Source: Candidatus Avimonas merdigallinarum (GTDB lineage Bacteria; Bacillota; Clostridia; Oscillospirales; Acutalibacteraceae). Taken from it: 51,211 nt of DNA. The notes under the pieces are model-generated. The model saw only the letters and a program-made list of their open reading frames with translations. It did no database searches and was not told where the DNA came from. The number at the start of each line of letters is the position of its first letter. The stretch's first letter is position 1. The stretch lies in assembly GCA_904377855.1 (NCBI GenBank), contig CAJFGS010000022.1, positions 1-51,211 of the forward strand, written 5' to 3'. Both the position numbers and the translations under genes were made by a program. Of this stretch, positions 8,409-15,851 are shown one piece after another.

Positions 8409-9338
8409 TCAGTCAAACAGCGGCGTGGAAAGGTACCGATCCCCGGTATCGGGCAGCAGCACCACGATGGTTTTCCCTTCGTTTTCCGGGCGCCGGGCGA
8501 GTTCCAGCGCCGCCCACAGCGCCGCGCCGGAGGAAATACCGGCGAGCAGCCCCTCGGACCGCGCCAGGTCCCGCCCCGCTTCGAACGCTTCCTCGCTGCG
8601 CACCGTGATCAATTCATCATAAACCGCGGTGTTCAGGGTATCCGGCACAAAGCCCGCGCCAATCCCCTGCAGCTTGTGCGGGCCAGCCTTCCCCCCGGTC
8701 AGGACGGGGGAATCCGCCGGCTCCACGCCCACCACCCGGATGGCCGGGTTCTGCTGCTTCAGGTATTCGCCGGTGCCGGTGATGGTGCCGCCGGTGCCGA
8801 TCCCCGCCACAAAAATATCCACCTTCCCGTCGGTATCCCGCCAGATTTCCGGGCCGGTGGTGGCGCGGTGGGCGGCGGGATTGGCCGGATTTTCAAACTG
8901 GCCGGGGATAAACGCGCCGGGAATCTCCTTCGCCAGCTCCTCCGCCTTGGCGATGGCCCCCTTCATCCCCTTCGCCCCTTCGGTCAGCACCAGTTCCGCG
9001 CCGTAGGCCTTCAGCAGGCTGCGGCGTTCCACGCTCATGGTGTCGGGCATGGTCAGGATGACGCGGTAGCCCCGCGCCGCCGCCACCGCCGCCAGGCCGA
9101 TGCCGGTGTTGCCGCTGGTCGGCTCGATAATCACCGCCCCCGGCTTGAGCAGCCCCTTCTCCTGCGCATCGTCCAGCATCGCGCGGGCAATGCGGTCCTT
9201 CACGCTGCCGGCAGGGTTGAGCGCCTCCACCTTCGCAAGGACCGTGGCCTTCAGCCCCCGTTTCTTCTCCAGGTTGCTCAGTTCCAGAAGCGGGGTGTTC
9301 CCAATCAGGTCGGTCAGGCTTTTCGCAATATTCGCCAT
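8409..9338 (-). CDS. cysK: Cysteine synthase A (O-acetylserine sulfhydrylase)
   Basis: PLP enzyme making L-cysteine from O-acetylserine and sulfide. The 309 aa length is normal. [10 protein letters not shown] is the family N-terminus, [11 protein letters not shown] holds the PLP-binding lysine, [19 protein letters not shown] binds substrate and phosphate, and [16 protein letters not shown] and [12 protein letters not shown] complete the signature. ATG 9338 follows GGGAGGC at 7 bases. It stands alone between a bidirectional terminator and its own consensus promoter. A dyad over the start site suggests control by an Rrf2-type (CymR/IscR-like) repressor, as is common for this gene in Firmicutes. 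Confidence 0.97.
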   Translation of the reverse strand: MANIAKSLTDLIGNTPLLELSNLEKKRGLKATVLAKVEALNPAGSVKDRIARAMLDDAQEKGLLKPGAVIIEPTSGNTGIGLAAVAAARGYRVILTMPDTMSVERRSLLKAYGAELVLTEGAKGMKGAIAKAEELAKEIPGAFIPGQFENPANPAAHRATTGPEIWRDTDGKVDIFVAGIGTGGTITGTGEYLKQQNPAIRVVGVEPADSPVLTGGKAGPHKLQGIGAGFVPDTLNTAVYDELITVRSEEAFEAGRDLARSEGLLAGISSGAALWAALELARRPENEGKTIVVLLPDTGDRYLSTPLFD

Positions 9339-9365
9339 GGCTGTCGCCTCCCAATCGTTTTATTC

Positions 9366-9377
9366 CTAGTAAATTAG
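9366..9377 (-). promoter_or_regulatory. Operator-like dyad at the cysK start site
   Basis: AT-rich imperfect dyad CTAGTAAATTAG (CTA/TAG outer arms) just downstream of the predicted start site, within a wider AT-rich patch (ATTCCTAGTAAATTAGTAT). Its shape and place suit an Rrf2-family repressor of cysteine genes; the match is by eye only. Confidence 0.45.
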
Positions 9378-9386
9378 TATGATTAA

Positions 9387-9415
9387 AGTATACGGCATCC
9401 CCGCCGCGCTGTCAA
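9387..9415 (-). promoter_or_regulatory. Sigma-A promoter of cysK
   Basis: On the minus strand: TTGACA (9410-9415), a 17-base spacer and TATACT (9387-9392), near consensus. The expected start site is about 9380, 42 bases before cysK. Confidence 0.85.
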
Positions 9416-9620
9416 GAGGGAACGGCTGCCTCCCCGCACCGGGAGGCGCCGTCCCCGGCCTGCCGCCGCTTCCCCCCGGCCGCCGGGAATCGTACCGCCG
9501 CCCGGCTGGGGATTGAGCCCCCCGCAAAAAAGCCGGCGGGACGGGGACCTGTGCTCCCGCGCCGCGGCCGGCCCTTTCCCATCGCGGGAGGCGGCTGCTC
9601 CCCCGCTCTGCGGCCCGGCG

Positions 9621-10299
9621 CTAGGCGGGGAGATTCCCGGCCAGCAGTTTTCCACTCCATTGCAGCAAACGGTCGAAAAATGCCTGCGGATCCTGCTCCC
9701 GCTCGGGGGCGGCCCCTTCCCAGTCCATCCCGATTTCCAGGATCCGGCGCTCCTCCCCGGCCAGCAGCGGGCAGAGCGCCCGCTTGGTGGGGATATACTC
9801 CCCCGTGCGCAGATAATAAAGGCTCTGCAGCAGGAAAAAGGCGGCCTTATACCCGTCCCGCAGCCCGTCCGCCGCCTGCGGGCCCCCATACAGGCAGAGG
9901 TGGCCGGTCCCGTGGTACAAAGCGGACGCGCCAATCCGCACGCCCTGCCGGATATCCTCCCGGGTGTACGGGGGCAAAAGCCCGTCCAGCGTGCCGAAAA
10001 CCGGCGCCGTCCCCTTTTCCACGGAAAAAAATCTCGTGCGCCGGCCAGCGGAGCAGTTCCTCCCGGCCGCCAATGAAGCCGCAGGCTTTTTCCCACATCG
10101 GCATCTGCCGGAGAATTCGCCGGTAGCGGGCCAAATCCGCCGCGGAAAGGGTATCCAGCACCGTCATGATGTCGATATCGCTTTCCGGCGTTTCCTCCCC
10201 GCGCAGGCGGCTCCCCTGCAGGCCCACAAAAAGCAGCCGTTCCCCGAATTCCCCCTGCAGCTTCGCGGCAAGCTCTTCCGCCCATTTCCGCGCGTCCAT
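9621..10299 (-). pseudogene. Nucleotidyltransferase-domain protein (antibiotic-nucleotidyltransferase-like fold), frameshifted at a T7 tract
   Basis: Two overlapping frames together encode one protein of about 225 aa. The first part (ATG 10299) has LLFVGLQGSRLRGEETPESDID, the GS-x9-DxD signature of pol-beta-type nucleotidyltransferases, and IDIMTVLD. It continues sensibly to AHEIFF and then loses meaning. Sense resumes in the other frame at VEKGTAPVFGTLDGLLPPYT and runs to the stop at 9621. The switch coincides with a run of seven T on the coding strand (10025-10031). Removing one T restores a single frame (679 bases becomes 678). The C-terminal part is helical (KAAFFLLQSLYYLRTGEY), as in the nucleotidyltransferase plus HEPN-like arrangement. 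The cause may be an assembly error, pseudogenisation or slippage. The substrate is unknown. Confidence 0.75.
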
Positions 10300-10331
10300 A
10301 CCGCATCCTCCTTCCAGGGCTGAACGTTCCG

Positions 10332-10361
10332 GGGGGAGGGCCGTCCCGCCGGCCCTCCCCC
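10332..10361. terminator. GC-rich perfect hairpin after galM
   Basis: Perfect 12-bp arms GGGGGAGGGCCG (10332-10343) and CGGCCCTCCCCC (10350-10361) with a 6-base loop. T-residues follow only on the plus strand (GTTTTC), although the neighbouring genes run on the minus strand. It is therefore either an atypical terminator for galM or an RNA-processing structure. Confidence 0.45.
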
Positions 10362-10417
10362 GTTTTCTTAGATGTGGCCATGCGGGGCCAGAACAGCGCC
10401 CGCCGGCCTCCCGGCCC

Positions 10418-11458
10418 TTACCGGCTGAACCGGTACTCCGTCACAGAGGCATACCGCTCCCCGGCCTTCAAAACCGGGGAGGGGAACGCCGGGTGGTTCG
10501 GGCTGTCCGGGAAGCACTGCGTCTCCAGGCAGAAGGCGTGGCGCTTTTGCAGCGGGCGGCCGCCTTTCCCCCCCGCCTCGTCCAGGCCGTTTGCCGTATA
10601 AAACTGCATGCCGGGCTGATCGGTAAAGCAGTCCAGCCGGATCCCCGCCGCCGGGGAAAAGGCGGAGGCCGCGTGCCGCCTGCGGCGGTCGAAGCCCAGC
10701 ACGAAATTGTGGTCGTATCCCCCGCCCAGCCGGAGCTGCTCATCGTCCATACCGATGTCCCGCCCGATGGCCTTCTCCTGCCGGAAATCGAAGGGGGTGC
10801 CCTCCACCGGCCGCACCTCGCCGGTCGGGATTAAGCGGGCGTCCACCGGCGTAAAGGCTTCCGCTGCAATCCATACCCGGGTATCCAGCACGTCGCCCCC
10901 GTCCGCGCCCTCCAGGTTGAAATAGGCGTGGTTGGTCAGGTTCACCACCGTATCCTTGTCGGATTCGGCCGCATACTCCAGCCGCAGCGTATCCCCGCCT
11001 ACAAGGCGGTAGGTCAGGGATACGGACAGGTTCCCCGGATACCCTTCCTCGCCGTCCGCGGATTCCAGGGTAAAGCGCACCGCCGGGGCGGCGCCGTCCT
11101 CCAGCACCTGCGCCGACCATACCCGCTTGTCAAACCCGGCCGCTCCCCCGTGCAGATGGCCTATGCCGTCCTCGTTCCGGCCTACGTCGTACTCCCGGCC
11201 GTCCAGCCGGAACCTCCCGTCCGCGATCCGGTTGGCATACCGCCCGATCGCCGCCCCCTGGTAGGAGCGGCCGCCGCGGTAGCCCTCCAGCGTGTCGTAG
11301 CCGAGGATGCGGTCCTTGCCGGCGAATTCCAGCATCTGCAGCGCCGCGCCGTAGGAAATCACCGCCGCGCGCAGCCCTCCGCTTTCCAGCACAAACCGCC
11401 GGACAGCCGTCTCCCCGATTTTCCCCCAGTTTTCCGTCTGTACGCCCATTTCCACCAT
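10418..11458 (-). CDS. galM: Aldose 1-epimerase (galactose mutarotase)
   Basis: Interconverts alpha and beta anomers of aldohexoses in the cytoplasm. It is 346 aa and all beta. AAIGRYANRIADGRF is a family substrate-site motif, HLHGGAAGFDKRVW holds a substrate-binding His, NLTNHAYFNLEG contains the catalytic acid His, and FCLETQCFPDSPNHP contains the catalytic base Glu. ATG 11458 follows AAGGAAAGGG. It is monocistronic, with a promoter about 150 bases upstream, so the leader is long and contains a small open frame with a perfect ribosome site. Confidence 0.95.
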   Translation of the reverse strand: MVEMGVQTENWGKIGETAVRRFVLESGGLRAAVISYGAALQMLEFAGKDRILGYDTLEGYRGGRSYQGAAIGRYANRIADGRFRLDGREYDVGRNEDGIGHLHGGAAGFDKRVWSAQVLEDGAAPAVRFTLESADGEEGYPGNLSVSLTYRLVGGDTLRLEYAAESDKDTVVNLTNHAYFNLEGADGGDVLDTRVWIAAEAFTPVDARLIPTGEVRPVEGTPFDFRQEKAIGRDIGMDDEQLRLGGGYDHNFVLGFDRRRRHAASAFSPAAGIRLDCFTDQPGMQFYTANGLDEAGGKGGRPLQKRHAFCLETQCFPDSPNHPAFPSPVLKAGERYASVTEYRFSR

Positions 11459-11523
11459 TCCCTTTCCTTATCGTCCCCTCGGGGGGAGCGGCATGTGCCG
11501 CCCTCCCGGCGGGACGTTTCCAT
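11359..11523 (-). CDS. Possible leader ORF overlapping the start of galM
   Basis: ATG 11523 is preceded by a perfect AGGAGG (11530-11535) with a 6-base gap, the best ribosome site in this region. It opens 54 codons (METSRREGGTCRSPRGDDKE and on) that run past the galM start and end 100 bases inside galM. The product is very basic and Arg-rich, with no recognised domain, and its composition is what a shifted frame of galM would give. It may be a translated leader affecting galM expression, or a chance ORF. Confidence 0.25.
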   Translation of the reverse strand: METSRREGGTCRSPRGDDKEREWWKWAYRRKTGGKSGRRLSGGLCWKAEGCARR

Positions 11524-11608
11524 ATACTTCCTCCTGCCGGAAGGCCCATTCCGCTTTCCTCCCCTGCCGGATTGTTCCGAACGCCCGGAATACGCCCAAC
11601 ATACGCCC

Positions 11609-11637
11609 AGTATAGCGCAATCCGGGGGATTGATCAA
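11609..11637 (-). promoter_or_regulatory. Sigma-A promoter of galM
   Basis: Minus strand TTGATC (11632-11637), 17-base spacer, TATACT (11609-11614). Just downstream, ACGCCC recurs at 11581, 11592 and 11603 (11-base period), covering the first transcribed bases. Confidence 0.75.
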
Positions 11638-11776
11638 GGGACGGCGCCGCGGAGGGAACCGCCCTTCCCGCCGTCATAAGCATAATTCGGGCCGCAGCGG
11701 AAAAGACTACCGGTAGCGCCGCCTTTTCCGGACGGGCGGCGGGGAAAGAAAAGCGCAGGGAAACCTTAAGAAAAAG

Positions 11777-11805
11777 TTGAAAAACGACGGCCGTTATAGT
11801 AATAT
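11777..11805 (+). promoter_or_regulatory. Sigma-A promoter of the envelope operon
   Basis: TTGAAA (11777-11782), 17-base spacer, TAATAT (11800-11805), in an AT-rich patch that also holds two TATAGT copies. The start site would be near 11812, about 78 bases before the first gene. Confidence 0.65.
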
Positions 11806-11889
11806 AGTATAAATGCGGCATAAGCCGTACGCTTTCAAATGGGAACTCATGAAAATACTCGAAACGTAAAGGCTTGGGATGGACGCAGC

Positions 11890-13041
11890 ATGAAAAAGGC
11901 GCGGAAAAGCGGACAGAAAACAAACGGCACGGCGAAAAACGTGTTTACCCGGCGGAAATTCCGCCTTTCCCGCCTTATCCTTCCCGCGGCCGTAATCCTT
12001 GTCCTGGCCGCAGTCGTCCTCCTGGCCGTCCTGCTGGAGGGCGGCGGGGACGGCGAACCCTCCGGCTCCGGGGATTCCTCTTCCACCCAGCCGTCCTCCT
12101 CGGAGACCACCGCCGGGACCGAAACCGAATCAGAAGCGGAAGAAAGCGGCGCCTGGGTCATCGAAGGGGAAAACGCCTATTATCAGGACAGCAGCGGCGA
12201 ATTTTACACCGGCGCCCATACCATTGACGGGACGGAGTACGTCTTCTCGGACGACGGCGCCCTCCAGGACGGCTGGGTGACGGTGGACAACATCCGGTAC
12301 CACTTCGCCGGCGGCGTCCTCTCCAAGGGCACGGTGATAATCGACGGCGTCACCCGGTATATCAACGCCGACGGGACGATGTTTGTGGGATGGTACGACA
12401 ACCCCAACACCGGGAACCGCTACTACTACGACTTTGAAACCGGCGCCTCTTACAAAGGCTGGCAGGAAATCGACGGGAAGACCTATTATTTCCGGGCCGA
12501 CGGGACGATGGCCCGGAACGAAACGGTAGACGGCATTGCGCTGGGCGCCGACGGCGCCGCCGCGGGGGACCCGGGCGATACCACCACCCCGCCTTCCACG
12601 ACCGCCCCGCCCTCGACCCGTCCGCCCGTCCAGCCGGATCCCACCGTGTCCGCCGAACTGGGGGCGGAACTGGATAACATCCTGGCGACCTACGGGAGCT
12701 CGCCCCGGAATATTTACGATTATGTCCACGACCATTTCACCTATAAATGGGCGGCGGAGGGAAGCATTGCCGAAAACGCCCAGCATATGCTGGACTACGG
12801 GACGGGAAGCTGCTACAATTTCGCCTCCCTGACCTACCTGCTCTTCCGGCGGGCCGGGTACGACGCCTACTATGTCACCGGCAAGGGCTGGCAGCCGGGG
12901 GACTATCACTGCTGGGTCCTCGCCTATTTCGACGGGGGATGGTATTATGTGGACTCCCTGTATGTCCGTTCCGCCAAACTAACGGCGGAGCAGCTGGAGG
13001 CCAAGGGGTACGAATGGGACAAAAGCGCCTACCCGTCCTGA
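11890..13041 (+). CDS. Membrane-anchored wall-binding protein with C-terminal transglutaminase-like domain
   Basis: It is 383 aa. A basic N-terminus is followed by one membrane segment (about residues 29-49, LILPAAVILVLAAVVLLAVLL) and a Ser/Thr/Glu-rich linker. Residues 85-220 hold choline/wall-binding-type repeats with the YYF...DGTM and GW pattern (DGTEYVFSDDGALQDGW, DGVTRYINADGTMFVGWY, DGKTYYFRADGTM). A Thr/Pro linker leads to a transglutaminase-like domain (about 270-383) with the Cys in GTGSCYNFASL (near 306), the His in DYHCWVLAYF and the Asp in YVDSLYV. It is expected outside the cell, binding wall polymers; whether it crosslinks or hydrolyses is unknown. ATG 11890 has GGGATGGA upstream; ATG 11839 in the same frame has no ribosome site. 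It is the first gene of the operon. Confidence 0.85.
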   Translation: MKKARKSGQKTNGTAKNVFTRRKFRLSRLILPAAVILVLAAVVLLAVLLEGGGDGEPSGSGDSSSTQPSSSETTAGTETESEAEESGAWVIEGENAYYQDSSGEFYTGAHTIDGTEYVFSDDGALQDGWVTVDNIRYHFAGGVLSKGTVIIDGVTRYINADGTMFVGWYDNPNTGNRYYYDFETGASYKGWQEIDGKTYYFRADGTMARNETVDGIALGADGAAAGDPGDTTTPPSTTAPPSTRPPVQPDPTVSAELGAELDNILATYGSSPRNIYDYVHDHFTYKWAAEGSIAENAQHMLDYGTGSCYNFASLTYLLFRRAGYDAYYVTGKGWQPGDYHCWVLAYFDGGWYYVDSLYVRSAKLTAEQLEAKGYEWDKSAYPS

Positions 13042-13122
13042 CCGTCCCCATGCCCTTTCTTCCCCCCTGCTGCTGTCCAGTGTTTGCAACCCTCTGCCCG
13101 GTAAAAGGAGATGGCGGATGTC

Positions 13123-14364
13123 ATGAAGCGGTTATCCTCCCCGTTGCCCAAAAAGAAGAAGCCTCTGCGTACAAAGGCGCCGTCCCTGCTGGGGGGGCTG
13201 CTTTTGGCAGGGGCTTTTCTGCTTTCCGGCTGCACGGAAGGCGGGACGCCCGGCGGGAGCGAACCGGGCACCACCGGCACCTCCTCCCCGCCGACTACCG
13301 CCTCGACCACCACGCCGACCACGGCCTATACCGATCCGCAGACCGGCGTCACCTATGACCACAGCGAACTGACCGGGGAAGAGGCGGAATCGTTTGAACT
13401 GCCACTGGAAGGGGCCACCGGCTTTGCCCCGGTGGGGATGAAGGTCACCGATCTCCCCGGGGAAGAAGGATATGCCGTGGCTGTGCTCTCCCCGGGGGAC
13501 GCTTTCGTCATCCTGGAAGAACAGGACGGGCGCTGGTGGCGGGTCACCCAGGACGGCGGCTGGGAAGGCTGGGTGGACAGCACCTACTGTTACCTCAACA
13601 TCCCGGACGTGGTCCCCTCCATCGTCTTTGACAATACCAACGCCGTGTCCTCGGTGTTTGTTTCGTCCGGGAAGGACATCCCCGGCATCACGGGGGAGAA
13701 GCTGTACGATTCGCTGCGGTGGAACGAACGGCTGGGGGAAGAGCAGTACGTGGTGGCCGCCAATTACCTGATGGTCAAGAAGATATACGCCGCGCAGCAG
13801 GCGGCGCTGGCCGACGGCTATACCCTGGTCATCAACGAAACCTTCCGCCCCTTCGACGTCCAGCTGGACATCGCGGACAAGCTCAAGGCGCTGTATCAGG
13901 AGGATCCCCAGGTGAAGGCGGGCATCGATAAAAGCCCCTGGGGGATGGGCTGGTTTATCGCCAGCAAGCTTTCCACCCACCAGATCGGCTGCGCCATGGA
14001 CGTGAGCCTGGCCAAGGTGGAACGGATGGAATACCGGCTTTCCGGCCGGTACCGCTATGCGGTGGTCACCAGCTCCGCCCCCTGCGAAATGCCCACCCCC
14101 ATGCATGAACTGAGCACGGCGGCCGTCTGCTTGAAGCAGGCGGTGAACTCCTACTCCAAAACCGCGTGGAAAAGCGTCGCCCCGGCCGACACCATGACCG
14201 AAGACGCCCTGCGGCTTCAGAAATACTGCACCGACACCGGCATGTCCCCCCTCGCGTCCGAATGGTGGCATTTCAACGACCTGGAGGCCAAGGACGCGAT
14301 CGGGAACCATTACACCACCGACGTGTTTACCATCGACGACTGCCTCAGCCGCGTCCCGGAATAA
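13123..14364 (+). CDS. Lipoprotein with SH3-like region and VanX-type D-Ala-D-Ala dipeptidase/carboxypeptidase (M15) domain
   Basis: It is 413 aa. The signal ends in the lipobox LLSGC (Cys near 37), so it is tethered outside the membrane. A Thr/Ser/Pro linker is followed by an SH3b-like region (about 90-165; GDAFVILEEQDGRWWRV, GWEGWVDSTY). The M15D peptidase domain shows NETFRPFDVQ, STHQIGCAMDVSL (SxHxxGxAxD zinc site, near residue 288) and EWWHF (catalytic Glu and third zinc ligand, near 380). The reaction should be cleavage of D-Ala-D-Ala or a related peptide stem. No vanA/vanH genes are nearby and the secreted location does not suit glycopeptide resistance, so wall remodelling is more likely. 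Start choice: AAAGGAG abuts ATG 13111, so the in-frame ATG 13123 at 12 bases is preferred. Confidence 0.85.
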   Translation: MKRLSSPLPKKKKPLRTKAPSLLGGLLLAGAFLLSGCTEGGTPGGSEPGTTGTSSPPTTASTTTPTTAYTDPQTGVTYDHSELTGEEAESFELPLEGATGFAPVGMKVTDLPGEEGYAVAVLSPGDAFVILEEQDGRWWRVTQDGGWEGWVDSTYCYLNIPDVVPSIVFDNTNAVSSVFVSSGKDIPGITGEKLYDSLRWNERLGEEQYVVAANYLMVKKIYAAQQAALADGYTLVINETFRPFDVQLDIADKLKALYQEDPQVKAGIDKSPWGMGWFIASKLSTHQIGCAMDVSLAKVERMEYRLSGRYRYAVVTSSAPCEMPTPMHELSTAAVCLKQAVNSYSKTAWKSVAPADTMTEDALRLQKYCTDTGMSPLASEWWHFNDLEAKDAIGNHYTTDVFTIDDCLSRVPE

Positions 14365-14406
14365 AACCAGGGGCACGCCAACAAGGAAAAGGGATTTTGA
14401 CGCTTT

Positions 14407-15831
14407 ATGGTATTTAGTTCGCTGAGTTTTCTGTTCCTGTTCTTCCCGGTGACGTTCCTGCTGTATGTAGCCGTCCCGAACGCGAAATTCCGAAACGCCC
14501 TGCTGATTTTCGCCAGCCTGCTGTTCTACGCGTGGGGGGAGCCGGTGTACATCCTGCTTTTGCTCGCGTCGGTGGTGGTCAACTGGCTGCTGGCGCTCCT
14601 GCTGGGGAGGAGGGAAACCGGCCGGAAGGCGATTATCGCGGTGGCCGTCGTGCTGAACATCGGGCTGCTGGTGGTGTTCAAATACAGCGGCTTCCTGGTG
14701 GAGACGGTGAACGCGCTGTTCCGGCTTTCCCTGCCCGTCCCCGCAATCCGGCTGCCGATCGGCATCTCCTTCTTCACCTTCCAGACCCTGTCGTACGTCA
14801 TCGACGTGTACCGGGACAAATCCAGCCTGCAGAAAAGCCTGCCCCGGCTGCTTTTGTATATCTCCTTCTTCCCGCAGCTTATCGCGGGGCCTATTGTCAA
14901 ATACCACGACATCCAGGACCAGCTGGAGCGGCGGACCCTCTCCTTCGATCGGTGCGCCTACGGGTTCAAGCGCTTCCTGTACGGCCTTGCCAAGAAGGTG
15001 CTCATCGCCAACGTCATGGCGGTGACGGCGGACTATGTGTTCGGCCTTCCTGCGTCCTCCCTGACCGCGTTCGCCGCCTGGCTGGGGGCCGTAAGCTATA
15101 TGCTGCAGATTTACTTCGACTTCAGCGGATACAGCGATATGGCCATCGGGCTGGGGAAGATGTTCGGCTTTGATTTCAAGGAAAATTTCCGCTATCCCTA
15201 CGCCTCGGTCGGCATCAAGGACTTCTGGCGGCGGTGGCATATCTCCCTTTCCACCTGGTTCAAGGAGTACCTGTACATCCCGCTGGGCGGCAACCGGAAG
15301 GGGAAGGCGCGCACCTACCTCAACCAGCTTATCGTCTTCGCCTGCACCGGGCTGTGGCACGGGGCCAACGTCACCTTCCTGGTGTGGGGGCTTTTCCACG
15401 GGCTGTTCCTTATCCTGGAAAGCGCGAACATCATCCCCGTCAAGAAGGCGGAAAAACACCCGGCGGCCCGTTTCCTCCTCCGGATTTACACCCTGTTTGT
15501 GGTGCTGGTCGGCTTCGTCATCTTCCGGGCGGACACCATGACTCAGGCGGGGCAGGTCCTCGCCGCCATGTTCACCGGCGGGCCGGGCTCCGCCGCGCAT
15601 CTCGCCCAGGCGATCACCTACCTGACCCCGTGGTTCCTCTGCGTCCTCGTCGCCGCCTGCGCCGCCTCCTTCCCCATTGCGCCGGCCCTGGAAAGCCGGC
15701 TCTGCCGGAGCGGCGCGGGGGCCAATGGATATGCCGCTGTCAGCTACGGGCTTTCGGCGGCGCTGTTCGCCCTGTGCATCCTTTCCCTGGCGGCGGACAC
15801 CTATAACCCCTTCATCTATTTCCGGTTTTAA
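14407..15831 (+). CDS. MBOAT O-acyltransferase (AlgI/DltB/PatA-like)
   Basis: Polytopic membrane protein of 474 aa with about 10-11 hydrophobic segments. It should carry acyl (usually acetyl) groups across the membrane for O-acylation of a surface polymer. AlgI-type motifs include VFSSLSFLFLFFPV, RLPIGISFFTFQTLSYVIDVYR, YISFFPQLIAGPIVKY, YFDFSGYSDMAIGLGKMFGF, DFWRRWHISLSTWFKEYLYIPLGG, and GLWHGANVTFLVWGL with the catalytic His near residue 317. It is followed after 20 bases by an AlgX/DHHW partner, the usual two-part acylation system. Because it lies with wall-binding genes, the substrate is likely a wall glycan or exopolysaccharide. Confidence 0.93.
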   Translation: MVFSSLSFLFLFFPVTFLLYVAVPNAKFRNALLIFASLLFYAWGEPVYILLLLASVVVNWLLALLLGRRETGRKAIIAVAVVLNIGLLVVFKYSGFLVETVNALFRLSLPVPAIRLPIGISFFTFQTLSYVIDVYRDKSSLQKSLPRLLLYISFFPQLIAGPIVKYHDIQDQLERRTLSFDRCAYGFKRFLYGLAKKVLIANVMAVTADYVFGLPASSLTAFAAWLGAVSYMLQIYFDFSGYSDMAIGLGKMFGFDFKENFRYPYASVGIKDFWRRWHISLSTWFKEYLYIPLGGNRKGKARTYLNQLIVFACTGLWHGANVTFLVWGLFHGLFLILESANIIPVKKAEKHPAARFLLRIYTLFVVLVGFVIFRADTMTQAGQVLAAMFTGGPGSAAHLAQAITYLTPWFLCVLVAACAASFPIAPALESRLCRSGAGANGYAAVSYGLSAALFALCILSLAADTYNPFIYFRF

Positions 15832-15851
15832 GGAGGCGGACGGACAACGCG

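Noticed and set aside
13123-14364. Glycopeptide-resistance VanX
   Set aside because: It is a secreted lipoprotein with an SH3-like region and there is no vanH, vanA or vanRS gene nearby.
13132-15600. Very long open frame on the minus strand opposite the VanX-like and MBOAT genes
   Set aside because: GC-rich antisense frame with a low-complexity Arg/Gly/His-rich product and no domain; the plus-strand genes here have clear motifs and ribosome sites.
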